Shown: in pieces, positions 36,710 to 48,510 of the stretch
Layout of the letters: every line of letters starts with the position of its first letter
Position numbering within the stretch: position 1 is the first letter of the stretch
From: Symsagittifera roscoffensis
Lineage: Eukaryota; Xenacoelomorpha; Acoela; Convolutidae
Assembly (NCBI RefSeq): GCF_963678635.1
Contig: NC_087066.1
Span: 25,561,736 to 25,625,735, forward strand
Direction of reading: 5' to 3'
DNA: 64,000 nt
The notes under the pieces: model-generated
What the model saw: only the letters and a program-made list of their open reading frames with translations
Databases searched by the model: none
Told to the model about the DNA's origin: nothing
Translations under genes and position numbers: made by a program

Positions 36710-39700
36710 GAAATGAAATTTGTTATTTAGAAATTTGAAGTGTTTGGTAATTTCGAGTCTGAAAGAATAATTTTCCAAACAGAAGGAAGAAAAGTGAATT
36801 GGCATGTTTTAATTCTTTTGTGGAAAAATGTACTATCTAACTTGTAACTTGCATTGACATGACAGTCCAAGCTGTAGCGAAAGTCGTACTAAAGTCATAG
36901 GCTGAAGTAATTTTCGTGCAAAGTTTTAATAATTTATTGGGAGGCTTTTGGGAGGTTAAGTCTAAAGTTTTCTTATTCCGTAATTTGAAAGCTGCTTTTG
37001 TACGTTGACCTGCAGATATAATGACTACAGAGATGTTCAGTCAATTTCTTTTCAAATTGAAATATATTATATTATTGAAAACTATATATAAAATTAAAGA
37101 TCAGTTTTCGCACAAGTTTCGGTACAAGTGTGGCGAAAAACTGTTCAGGAGTGCCGAAAATCAAACAGTTTTAGATAACGTAATGGATCATTTATAATAA
37201 AGAATGTACAAAGTTTTCAATGTTTATTTTTCTTAACGCAGACAATTTTTTTCAGTTCAGCTATGTTCCCTTTCTTCGATGTTTTTTTTCTTGTTTTGGA
37301 GGAATGTCCTCGTTTTGGTAAGATTTGAAGGAAATAGTAGAAGTATTTTTCCTTTCAATTTTTTGTAAACAAAAATTTAGAAAATTAGTTATAATCGGCC
37401 ATTTTACTTTTCCCCAATGCGATGCCATCCCTCGCAGCTGTTCGTTGTTGAGAGAGAATATGGTATTTTATAGGATAATGGGTTTTTTTGGTTATTAAGA
37501 GTCTGAACGTAGTTAGACTCTTCTATAGGTTGCGATGATTTTTTTTCAGGATAACTCCTTTTTTTTCAGAATAATTGACTTTTGATTTCTTTTTAAGTTC
37601 AGTTCATTTCTTTTGCTAAAAAGAAGGCAAACTCCATTAATCGAACAGCAAAATGTAAAGGTCACGAAAAACGTGATCGACTTCTAACTTTGAAAATAGA
37701 ATTTCTTTATCAGGTTTCCCTGCGAAATAAAAGTTTTACCTTTTAATCCAGTTTTTTGTTTCAAATTGAGTCAATTTTTTTTTCGAAAAACCGCCAATCA
37801 ATAATTGTTCTCAAAGTTCAATGAGCTTTAAGGGCAACTATTTTTTTCTTTGAAATTCGAAAGTGGAGATTTTTTAAAGAAACGAGTCAGTGTTTTCTTC
37901 TGTTGAATTGCGTTTATTAACTCTTTTTCAACTGTTTGATGGCTTTGTTTTGATTCTCTGTTAGTTCCTCTTCATTAAACCGACTGGTAGTTTTGACAAT
38001 TTTTTTAATCGCTGAATACTTTCTCGAATGTTTCGGGTCTGGCGGTAGCCAGTGGCGAGGAGAAACTTTTGTGCTTTTCTAAGGTTGCCTGGAATTAATT
38101 GAAGTGACACCGCAAGGCCGAGCGCCTGTGAAACTGCAATGCAGCAGCACTAAAAATGTTGTTTTTTGAAAATCTGTCAAAAGTTGTTCAAGAAAAAACC
38201 GGTTTCCAATTTTTTTTATTTGGGTTCTTGTAATCGCAACAAAATTATGTACGAATCCTGGATTTTTTTTGTTTTTGAAGACTGCAAATTGTGTTATTTT
38301 GGATAAAAGTTTTGGGAGCAGTTTGAAAGTACTGTAAGCCAGTTTTTTGTGTTGCACGCCAACTGCTCCTTATCGTTTTTTGCTTGCAAAAATGTATTCA
38401 AGATAATGTTTTGTCCCATGAGCTGGGAAAATTGATGTCGGAAACTGTTTTCGTCCGCGGTATTAAAAAAAATTGGAGATTCAATAATTAGGGATTAAAT
38501 TTTCGCCATTTTCAGAAATCTGTTTGATAGCATGCATCCTCATAAATCTCATCTATTTAAATGGCTCATTTTCTCCTGCACTCATTTTCTTTAAACACAG
38601 TTAAGCCCTTTTATTTAATAAATTTCGACGTGATCATCTCCGAGAATTATGGTAAGGGTTAGGGAGTCTTTTTTGATGTATCGATATCGGGGAATGACTC
38701 GGGAGCAGATGAAATGTTGCTTCGGAAAACATTTGCAAAAAAACTCGTTATAAGTGAAGCTCGAAAAGCTAATTGGCAAAAGTTTCCAATTTAATGCTTC
38801 TTGATTCCCCGAAATCACTAAAAAAAACTATCGGTCAAACAAATTGGAGGCTTAAACTCAAGATGGATGCTTAAAGGAGTTAATTGGAGGCTTAAAGTCC
38901 TCTGAACGCTTAGTGAAGCAACACCCCCCCCCCCCCCGCCCTTAACACATGTAAGGTTTGGGGGCCTAAAGTTAAATGATCCATGTTATATGTTAGACTA
39001 TTGACTCAGTCTAATTTAGTTTGAGGCTTACGATATGACGAAATCAAGTGAGGGCTTCGGAAAATGCGCGGCTCGAAGAATGGAACAACTGATTTAAGAT
39101 AAAATTACTCCCTCGATTTACGACAGTGATTACAGTGATCGTTACATATTTTTAGCTCCTTTTTACACTACTTTTGTTTTCTAATAATAAGTAGCTTAAG
39201 ATTCTCCTTTCGGCTAAAGCTTTTCATTTTGGCAATAATTGTTCATTTTAGGTAACTTGACTTTCAACATTATTAAATATTAACGAATTTGACATGTGTG
39301 TTTTAGTTGACCAGAAGACAAAGTTATTTGACGATAAAAGTTTTCTGAACATAAGGTCGAGTACAAATATCAAATATTTGTCGAAAATTCATTGAATTTA
39401 CTGAGTTCAAGTTTCATCACATATCTCAATCCCTTTATTGCTTTGAGTTTTTCGAGCGTTTTTTTGCCTTGACGATTTAACTATTCTCATTCCATATCTG
39501 AATTGTTTTTGGTCTCCAACCAGTATTTTGGAGCCCCGCTGCTGATCTACTGATCAACTCGTTTAAGAATTTCTCTGTCTTGGTCGAACCTCGTTGAGAA
39601 AACAAGAGAGTTTCGATCCTCTGCAGATTTCCACTTTAAATCAACCCCCTTTTTTTTCTACAGCTAAACCTCTCCCGGATAAAGGCTAACATTGAAATCA

Positions 39701-40600
39701 GGTTGTTTTTTTTTTCATTGAGATTTTGTTCGTAGTGAATTAAAATCTAGTAGACATTTTCCGCCTCTGTTGGTAAGCCTTGTTTGTTCGTGCCACGAGT
39801 TTTAACCAGTCTGACTTGTTTTTTCGTTTTCACTCTCTTCTGTTTTTCAGAGTATTCGGTTTAGATTTGGGTAGGTTTTGATGTCTGAAATCTTGTCAAC
39901 GATCATGTGAGAACTTATGTCACTGGCTCGAGTGTCAACTGCAAGCTTTCCTGATGTACCCATGTTTCTCTCCAGGAACATGGTCATGAAGGATTGTTCT
40001 TGTCACTCGACTTTAATTTGTTCTTGCCCACTTCGTAAGTGTTTTTGGCAACTGATCTCAAGTGACATATTTGTCACGGCGTTCGGATCATGTACAGTTG
40101 TTGCCCGGTGAGCATAAATTGTCTTTGGAGAAACACTGTAGTTTTTAATCTACTTTTTTTCATTTGCATCATACTTAAAACGAACATCATTGCAAAACTC
40201 CTGGATCGGAAACTTTTATCATTTATACAAAAAAGAACTGGAAATTAAACTTTCTTCTATTTTGTGAGCAATTCTTGCTGCTCCTGATCTTGTCAAATAA
40301 AAAATCGAGAGTGTCTATCGTTCGTGGAGTTTCAAGAATTCATCGCTGATTCTTGTGTAAATGGCGCAGAGACAATTCAGCCACAGACAATTGATTAGAG
40401 TCAGAAGGCTTTCAAAATTTTAACAAAGAAATGTGGAACATCAAATAACAAATTTCAAAGATCAAAACAAACTTGCTGTGCATAAAGTTTTAAGATATAT
40501 GTACATTGAAGGTACAAAAATTTAAATACTTCTGTTTATGGTCTTGATTGTAGTTTTTTGCGTTTTGAACGAGTTTCTCATTGGCCAGTGAATACTTGGG
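36710..40600. other. Intergenic downstream of ABAT, no gene seen
   Basis: The first 500 bp are probably ABAT 3' UTR up to AATAAA at 37196-37201. Beyond that the sequence is AT-rich, with scattered short open frames on both strands that show no motif. A C15 run lies at 38923-38937. Confidence 0.4.
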
Positions 40601-40619
40601 CCTCGATTTTCTAATAATA

Positions 40620-41115
40620 TCACCGGACATCAGTCTCTACATTTATTTCGGCATTTTTTTGCGCGTCTTTGAAACGTGTAATCTGCGTGGGGAGGGCGGT
40701 GTGCTTTGTCGACACGAATTTATTGAAGCTGCCATTCCATGCGTCCAATGCGTTGTTCGTACGAGGTTCACCGCTGAGCACTCGATTGAAAACGTTCCAA
40801 TCGCCAATGTCAAACTTTGGTTTGACGCGTCTATTCCCTCGACAGGCACCAATTTGGGTGTCTTCAAAATAGTCCGATAGACTCTGAAATTCCTCTGAGA
40901 GATCCTCTTTTCGGAGAGCCTCAAACGCGAAAATATCGTCGTCAACAAGAACGAATGCCAAGCAAATAATTTTTTTGACAATCAGTCGAAACCCATCATC
41001 GTCCTTGTACTTGCGCCAGACTGCCTGGCCTACATGGAAGAAACAGAATTGACTTTCTGTATCAGGCTACATTTTCCTTATGGCGTTGCGAACAGCGGCT
41101 TCAAAATCAATGACT
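40620..41115 (-). pseudogene. MULE-type transposase fragment
   Basis: One minus-strand frame, with a single in-frame stop at about 41067, carries VIDFEAAVRNAIRKM, then CFFHVGQAVWRKY, and after about 65 residues WNVFNRVLSGEPRTNNALDAW. These are the D-x-E element, the C-x2-H type F-F-H-x-x-Q-A-V-W-R block and the R-T-N-N block of MULE (Mutator-like) transposases found in many animals, sometimes with a FLYWCH domain. The N-terminal half with the first catalytic aspartate is missing; upstream the frame meets more stops. No terminal inverted repeats were found. It is a dead fragment. The plus-strand open frames over it are shadows. Confidence 0.7.
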
Positions 41116-41119
41116 ACTT

Positions 41120-42550
41120 TTTTTTCCAAATTGCTCTAAGCAGCCAAAAAGTTTTTCCGCGTTCAGGTGTTACGAATTTCATTTTACGTCAATTTTTGCT
41201 TAAAGTGAAAGATTTAGAATGATTCAGATATTAATCAATCAGTTGTTCAAGCTAGTTACTAATGAATATTAATCAATGTTAATTGTGTAAATGGATAATC
41301 TCACTGCAAAAAGTAGGCGTTAAACGCGTTACTGGTTTCTGGTTGGACAATATTTTAATCGCAATTAGTTTATTTTTTAAAGAAGTTTAAGTTTCTAATT
41401 AGTTTCAACTAACTACCCAAATTACTAATAGGCGGTTGCACCCTCCCCCGCCTAAGGCATGATAAGAATATCAGGGTAACTGTGTGGCCAGTAGGTGGTA
41501 GCGGTGATCAACCCTTAAACCGATATCCTTTTTGACCGCCTGTAAAACTCCCAATCTCGGGTCTACTTTCGCGTAAATTGGTTAACTTTCAAATATTGGT
41601 CAGTTTTTTGTTGAGTTTGATTTTTGCGTAGTTACGATTCTAAAATTGGAAACATAATGAGTTGCATAAAGTTATATTATGTTTAGGTACTTTTTTCTGT
41701 TAATTTTATTTGTTTTATGTGCATTTGAAAGGAATTATTTATAAGTCGTCTAATGAAAGCTTTGATGTTTTTCCGCGTGTGAAAAGTTTTTGCACGCACG
41801 TTTTCAAACTTTAAATCGGTCTGAATTGTCTTTGGCCGAATTGTATCACTCATTTTGACTGAAGTATCTGAGTTTGAAATTAGCTGAATTGTCTGTGACC
41901 GAATTGTCTGAACATCGTGTAATTTTCCATGGCAACAAGTTGAATTTAAAAACTAACGAGGCAGATAAGGCACTTTGTATTAAAAAATCTATAAGGCCTA
42001 ATATCGATAGGTGTCCCTGGTTGCACCAGTTTTACTAATAAATACCAAGAGGACCCGATAATCTGAGCTAATCTTGTATTTAACAGTAGTCTTTCTTAAT
42101 TGTAACCTATCCTAATTACTTAGCGGTCAAATTGAGGCGTGGGCATCAAATTGACATTCAATTCAGGACTTCAGTTGTTCTGAATATTTCTAATATCTTT
42201 ATCTAATGAGTTATTACTTTTTAAAGCTGTTCAATCAGACTTTTTTGATTCGGGAAGTTCGCTGTTTCTCCGGTGACATCATCTTCCTCTATCGCAGTCA
42301 ATGTCGGTCGCTTTTGGATTTTTCGGAAACGTTGTGCAAAAGCGGGAAATTTTCTTAAGCGTATCTATTAAGCTCGTTTGATTGATGAGATTCCAATAAT
42401 GAAACATGTTTGAGATCTGCCGAGAGCTATCACGTGTCGTGTCCTATCTTTGATTTTTACTTTTATTTTGAATAATTTCAGCGTCAGTAGTATGCATATA
42501 GTGCGTTAGGATTGGGGGGGGGGGTTTGTCATACATGGATGACCATTAGG
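41120..42550. other. Intergenic, no gene seen
   Basis: AT-rich DNA. A short GC-richer block at 41420-41570 has no open frame. G11 at 42514-42524 precedes the minisatellite. Confidence 0.35.
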
Positions 42551-42555
42551 TATAA

Positions 42556-42806
42556 ATCATAATGGTCACCATGTATTAAATTATCTGCAATGGTCACTAT
42601 GTAATAATCTTAATTGTCACCATGTATTAAATGATCAGCAATGGTCACTGTAATAATCCTAATTGTCACCATGTATAATTTTTTACCTAATGGTCACTAT
42701 GTAATAATCCTAATTGTCATCATGTATAATTTTATACCTAACGGTCACCATGTAATAATCCTAATTGTCACCATGTATAATTTTGTACCTAATAGTCTTC
42801 ATGTAA
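42556..42806. repeat. Minisatellite, about five 51-bp units
   Basis: Each unit alternates AATTGTCACCATGTAT and AATGGTCACTATGTAATAAT. AATTGTCA-type starts are at 42612, 42661, 42712 and 42763, a 49-51 bp spacing, with an earlier diverged unit from 42556. Because 51 is a multiple of three, a plus-strand frame stays open and repeats a 17-residue hydrophobic phrase. That frame has no other gene-like feature. Confidence 0.85.
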
Positions 42807-42809
42807 AAC

Positions 42810-43220
42810 TTCGGTATATTATTGAGTATTCCCACTGAACGTTGTGGTTACATGTTTGGTGCGGGAAAGGATTTGCCAAATCTTCGTTCTGAAACCAGCT
42901 GGAGTGTTTAACTGCGCTATAGACTGTTTGCTCAATTCTTCTTAAAACTTTGATTCAAACTCAAATTTATTCAAATACATACAAAAGTATGCTAAAGAGA
43001 CTATCGCTTAAATGAAATTGTTTTTATCCCAGATTAACTGAGTTCCAAAACTGAACAAAATCTCGCACTTAAATACACACTAAACACGGAATAGCGGTAG
43101 GTCAAATTTTATGTACAGGCAATTCTCATATTAAATAACTGAATTTTATTTACTATACAAAAGTTAATGTGGTGTTTTTTGTGTTTTAATCTATTCGTCG
43201 ATTTTTTGACCGTGGTTCTT
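42810..43220. other. Spacer between minisatellite and element
   Basis: AT-rich sequence with no gene. The left terminus of the Polinton-like element should lie here or further left, but I could not recognise a terminal inverted repeat. Confidence 0.3.
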
Positions 43221-46200
43221 CTACTTCAAATGCTTCATAAACGAATCGTTGAAGAATGACGACTCGTCCTCGTCGGAAGTATTGGCCTCCAGATCCGTGA
43301 TATCCCCGCTATCAATATCACTGCCGTTGGTTTCTGCTGCCCGAATCAGACCGGGGTCTAGAGTTTGCCAACTGCTATTGACCTGGTCCATCAGTTGTCG
43401 AAGCCAGCGATGTGTGTTCTCAACAGCAAAACTATCCTCAGAGTATTCATCATCAATTTCCGGATGGTCCCAATCAACGTTTTGAGTGTTAGCGAATTCT
43501 TCAGACACCCCATCTAGGAAATCGTCACAATCCCACGACACTGGCTGTTGACGATCTTCAAAAAATGGCATCCATTTTTCCAAATCGTCATTGTCAGTTG
43601 GGTCAGAATTAACAGCGGCTGTGTTGTCATCACTATCATCAATGCCAAACACAGTTTGACCCACGATGTTTTTGTGACCGTAGGGAAGAGTCTGCTGACC
43701 ATCATCGAGGATGTAGCGTTTGTCATCAAAAGCTAATAACGATGTTTTCGTCGATTTCACAGTTTGCAGATTGTGTGACTCGGATGCGATTCGACTGTTT
43801 TCAGTTTTGAATAACGAGCCAGAGGTCAAGGTGTCTCGATATCGCTGATGACTCAACATCGTCTGTGCAGCTTTTGATACACCTTTTGCCGATAACTTTC
43901 TGCAGTCTAAATATATAATTATATGATTACTAATCAATTTTTTGATGATCTTTAATGTGTGGTGGTAAAAAAAAACCAAATGCAATATGCGATTTTGTGT
44001 TTTTTAGAGCTACATCATGTTAACTTGAAGGCCAGGTGCAACAAAAAAATGACATGAAGGCCAGGTGTGACCTTAAAAAAAGTCATCATTAAAAAAAATC
44101 AACAATCGACCAACACAAAAAAAAATTCTCCGACAAAAAAATTTAAAAAAAAAAAAATTTTTTGCCGACAAAAAATTTTTCCAAAAAAATTTTCGCTGAC
44201 CAATTTTTTTTTTAAATTGGGCCGCAGAAAAAGTTCGCCCCAAAAAAAAATTGCCCACAAAAAAAATTTTCAAAAAAATTTATACTTTTTCGCCTAAAAA
44301 GTTTTTCCAATTTTTTTTTGATAAAATTATATTTTTTCGCCCACAAATAAAAATTGCCTTCCGAAAAAAAAAATTCCACAAAAATTCAAAATTTTTTGAA
44401 ATTCGTGCTCACAAATAAGGCAAATAAAAATTAATTACCTCTAGACAAAATGGAATAAAGCTTGGGTTTGAGGGATATAAACTCGGTTATAATGTCTCCT
44501 GGAAACTCATCCTTGAATTTTAAAACAACTATTTTGTTTCTCGGGTCTTAGAGAGCGTGGTTCTTCGGGTAATTTGGCAAGTCAAGTTCATTCAAAATGT
44601 TCCTTTTTTCGGACTCAACATCTTCTGTGCAGCTTTTGATACACCTTTTGCCGATAACTTTCTGCAGTCTAAATATATAATTATATGATTACTAATCAAT
44701 TTTTTGATGATCTTTAATGTGTGGTGGTAAAAAAAAACCAAATGCAATCTGCGATTTTGTGTTTTTTTTAGAGCTACATCATGTTAACTTGAAGGCCAGG
44801 TGCAACAAAAAAATGACATGAAGGCCAGGTGTGACCTTAAAAAAATCAACAATCGATCAACACAAAAAAAAATTCTCCGACAAAAAAATTTAAAAAAAAA
44901 AAAAAATTTTGCCGACAAAAAATTTTTCCAAAAAAATTTTCGCCGACCAATTTTTTTTTTAAATTGGGCCACAGAAAAAAGTTCGCCCCCAAAAAAAAAT
45001 CGCCCACAAAAAAAATTTTCAAAAAAATTTATACTTTTTCGCCTAAAAAGTTTTTCCAATTTTTTTTTTTTTTGATAAAATTACATTTTTTCGCCCACAA
45101 ATAAAAATTGCCTTCCGAAAAGAAAAATTCCACAAAAAATCAAAATTTTTTGAAATTCGTGCCCACAAATAAGGCAAATAGAAATTAATTACCTCTAGAC
45201 AAAATGGAATAAAGCTTGGGTTTGAGGGATATAAACTCGGTTATAATGTCTCCTGGAAACTCATCCTTGAATTTTAAAACAACTATTTTGTTTCTCGGGT
45301 CTTAGAGAGTGTGGTTCTTCGGGTAATTTGGCAAGTCAAGTTCATTCAAAATGTTCCTTTTTTCGGAAATTTCGCGGTATAAATCTTCACTTTTGACTTG
45401 GTACAGTAGACTGTCTGTATCAGAATACAGTAGTTGACATTCAAAATTTGGTTTCATTATATCGTAATGAAATTTATACATGTGAAACTTTGCTAACTCA
45501 AGAACACTAGCTCCCACAATTGTTGGGAACATCCCAATAGATTTTTGTTGGATTCGAAGTGAACGCTGCCAAGTTTTCTCCAATGATTTTGTAGGATTTA
45601 AATTCGAATGCACTAATTTCTCGCAAAGCTGCATGATAATCTCTAACTATCCGAACAAGCATCCGTTTGCGCTTCGATTCGCATGTTTTCCCATAAGCAC
45701 AATTGTTCAGTAGTTTGTACAAATCCTCTTCAAATTTATTTCTAGCTTGTTGTCGTGTTCAGTGTGATGTATGGTTCTAACCATGCTTCTTGTTCAAACT
45801 TCAGCACACGGTGCACTTTTTTTACGTTAAGTCCCAACCTAACAAACAATTGCAATAGTTTGTAATGAATTGTATAGTTTGACTTGCCATGCAGCGTCTG
45901 CAGTAACTTTTTGGTCTTTCCAATTGAACGTCTTGCAATCTCTTGATTTTTCATCTGCTCGAGTAAATTTGTTTGGTAGGGACTCAACCAATCCTGGGGT
46001 ACACTTTCTTTAGTAGGAGCTAAAGGGTAATCTTGATGATTGTCATGCAGTTCTTCTGGGTACTCGAGATCAACTTCCAATATAAATCCAATCAAAGAGT
46101 CTTCAGTCATGTTGAGGATTTGGTTCACAATCACCTCGTCTTCTATATGCTCTATTAACTCAAAGTTACGCACCGGTAATTTCTCCGTTTGCATGACGCC

Positions 46201-47990
46201 GCCATAGAGGTTTTTTGCATCGATCATAAACCCGTTGGTGCTAGGTTGATCTGGGTTGAAGTCGGGGCATTCTTTGCTGTTGGCTTTGAAAAAGCGACTA
46301 TTGAACACGGATGCAGTACCACCTCTCATCATATTCTCGACCATTTCGAAATGCCTGCGGTCTGATAAGAGCTGAACATTCGAGTCTTTGCAGATACGTT
46401 TCAAGGCGTCTCCAGCTAAGTTTGAAGCACTAAAATGGTGCGCACAGTCCAGGCCATAAGTTTGGTGACTAATTTGTCGAAATTCTTCAAAGAAGCAAGC
46501 AAGAAGGAGTGTATCACACGAGATACAAGTTGTGATAATCCTCCAAGTTCTGACATTTGAACACTCTAAAAACTTTCCTTACATGTACCAGATCCGCTTG
46601 TGAAACTGCATGTTTTCCTCCATTCAAAACATCGGACCAATTTTGCAAAGGAGGCAGTTCTTTTTCTGCAAATTTTTCTCTTTTGGTCATGTATGAATAA
46701 GGGTCGAAACCTTTTTGTCGTATCGGACACCGTTGCTCCTCCGTCTCGTTTGCAAAATACTTGTTCAAAATTGACATTTTTTCCGCTGGTAGATTATCAG
46801 CCAATTTTTGCAGGGAAGAATTCAAAAACTTGCATGACTCACTGAATCTGAGATATTCAAAAACTTTTTGATCAGATCCGTTCTTCCTTTTTATAGTTTT
46901 AATTAGGACTCCAATGCTTAACGATATATATTTTTCGTCGGTGCTAGGTATAACACTCATTGGACTTATTGACTCGCATTCATGCAATGCGAGACAAATG
47001 TGGTGAAGGTCATAGTTGTTGATGTTATGTCCAATGACTGATGTGAAATTTACAGTTCGTCTGGCGAGGTTGCATTTTTCATGTGCCCATCCCAGAAATT
47101 TTCCAGAAAAATGGCATCGGTCAAGACATTTTTCGTGCTCATTGGTAAAATGTATACAGCAAATTCAATATGTTGATGTGTTTTCTTTGTTCAACGATTC
47201 TTGGCTTTCTAGAAATTGAGGAAAGCTTCGCTTTTCATCATATATTTTTCTCGCCAATTGATGCAACTGATTGAGAAACTTTTTCATGCATTGATCAGAG
47301 CTGTCATAGTCAAAGAAGAAGGGCTGTGAATTTCCGTGTTCAATTACAGCCAATGAATACCCACAAGCTTCGTGTTTTTGTACAACTCGGGTTGATGATC
47401 GCGATGGACTTGTGGTACTGGAACACATTTACCCGCACGTCGTTAAGTTGTTCAAATTTTCCAATTGAAGCGAAACTCATGGGTGAATCAAAATTACCTT
47501 GAGCTTTGTGTGCACTTTCAGCAGTGTAAGTATCAGGTTGTGTCCGCTCAGCTGCTGGGTTCGCTTTTTGTTGATCAGTTAGAAGTAGGTCAACACCATG
47601 CTTCAGACTATAAGCAGCGGTAAAGCAAAGTTCGAAGCAATTATTATCTTCGTGATTTCTGATGTTTATCAAATTCTGGGACATTCAAAAAGGCAAGTCA
47701 ATATAAGATGACCCACGGATTGGTGAAAACTTTGCAAGTTAAACAAAAACTTGAATTACGTGTTGCAAAACCCAACCGCTTCCATAAGATGCAAAAGTCT
47801 CCAAACCTGCTTGCATTTTTTCGACCATTCCAAAAGTCGTCATCTTCTAATCCCAAGCTCATCACAGGTTTCATATCAGAGTTTGCATAAATGTCAATCC
47901 GCTCGTCGTGCTCAGTTTTACTAGAATCATTTATTACTAAGTTTTACCAAACCTAAATTAGCGCTGAACTGAACTTTTCTAGGTCCTTCT
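43221..47990 (-). pseudogene. Polinton-type B-family DNA polymerase, broken
   Basis: Minus-strand fragments in order from about 47990 to 43221 make up a protein-primed type-B DNA polymerase of Polinton/adintovirus type. Seen: an N-terminal segment with DERIDIYAN (about 47880); INIRNHEDNNCF (47670); a Cys/His segment with CLDRCHFSGKFLGWAH (about 47110); an exonuclease-like GHNINNYDLHH (47030); motif A DAKNLYGG (46200-46222); motif B KLLNNCAYGKT (45690-45720); motif C YSDTDSL (45405-45431); and a C-terminal segment with DDKRYILDDG and an acidic tail ending at 43221. Breaks: frameshifts near 47400, 46500, 45755 and 45560, and in-frame stops near 47165 and 45302, with further disruption near 47690. 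A GT-AG intron from 45192 to 43907 seems to interrupt the 3' part and has been duplicated together with both exon edges. The gene cannot make a full polymerase as it stands. Confidence 0.88.
43851..45367. repeat. Tandem duplication (~760 bp) inside the polymerase gene
   Basis: Copy 1 is 43851-44612 and copy 2 is 44613-45367, nearly identical apart from small indels in A-runs. The unit holds the end of one polymerase exon, the whole intron and the start of the next exon. The junction at 44612/44613 joins sequence from 45366 to sequence from 43851, with 2 bp of shared bases (GA). The intron core is a run of C-G-C-C blocks separated by A- and T-tracts and a GAAGGCCAGGTG phrase present twice per copy. 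The lysine- and phenylalanine-rich open frames over it are low-complexity artefacts. Confidence 0.88.
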
Positions 47991-48003
47991 GCAACTCGAT
48001 CGA

Positions 48004-48510
48004 TTATGAGCCTTTGAATTTCATCTTTTTTCTCTTGCATAACTGCAAAAGGTCAATCGGCTGATTTTCATCCATGGGTTGGTTTCCGCCGATCACATAC
48101 GTCTCAAGAACACCGAAAAAAGCAGCCTCACTTTTTTGAAGACTGGTGCCGTTGATTTCGTCTTCATCGACAGCATGCACATCACCGAGAGCAGCATCAG
48201 CAGCGGCACTTGTAGTGGCTAAATCAGCAGAGGAAGCTCTCATAACAGGAAAACCATGGGTTGCTAGTAAATGAGCTGATAAGTTTTTGGGCGAATGAAA
48301 TCCCAAATGACAATAATCACAAACACCTCCAAGTTGACCATGAGTGTGAAGAATATGTTTTTGTAAATTTGAGAGCATTTGAGCCGTGAATGAACACTCA
48401 TTGCATCGATAAATAATAAGCCTTTTTTCAGCAAAATGTTTGTCACGCTCATGGCGACTTCTATTGCTCTTATTTGCATATTTCAGTGGACAAAAATTGC
48501 ATTTGAACAT
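48004..48510 (-). CDS. Three-finger C2H2 protein of the element, full-length copy
   Basis: 168 residues from the ATG at 48510 to the stop at 48004, on the same strand as the polymerase and just upstream of it. There are three C2H2 zinc fingers, each C-x2-C-x12-H-x4-H: C4/C7/H20/H25, a second around residues 36-57 and a third around 66-87. The tail is alanine-rich then acidic, ends KRKKMKFKGS, and may be a basic nuclear signal. Zinc-finger ORFs next to the polymerase are known in Polinton-like elements. A role in DNA binding or replication is inference. This is the outer copy of the 4.0-kb duplication and keeps its C-terminus. The frame is intact, unlike its neighbours. Confidence 0.6.
   Translation of the reverse strand: MFKCNFCPLKYANKSNRSRHERDKHFAEKRLIIYRCNECSFTAQMLSNLQKHILHTHGQLGGVCDYCHLGFHSPKNLSAHLLATHGFPVMRASSADLATTSAAADAALGDVHAVDEDEINGTSLQKSEAAFFGVLETYVIGGNQPMDENQPIDLLQLCKRKKMKFKGS

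Noticed and set aside
44067-45075. Lys-rich and Phe-rich open frames on both strands
   Set aside because: They are low-complexity translations of A- and T-tracts in the duplicated polymerase intron.
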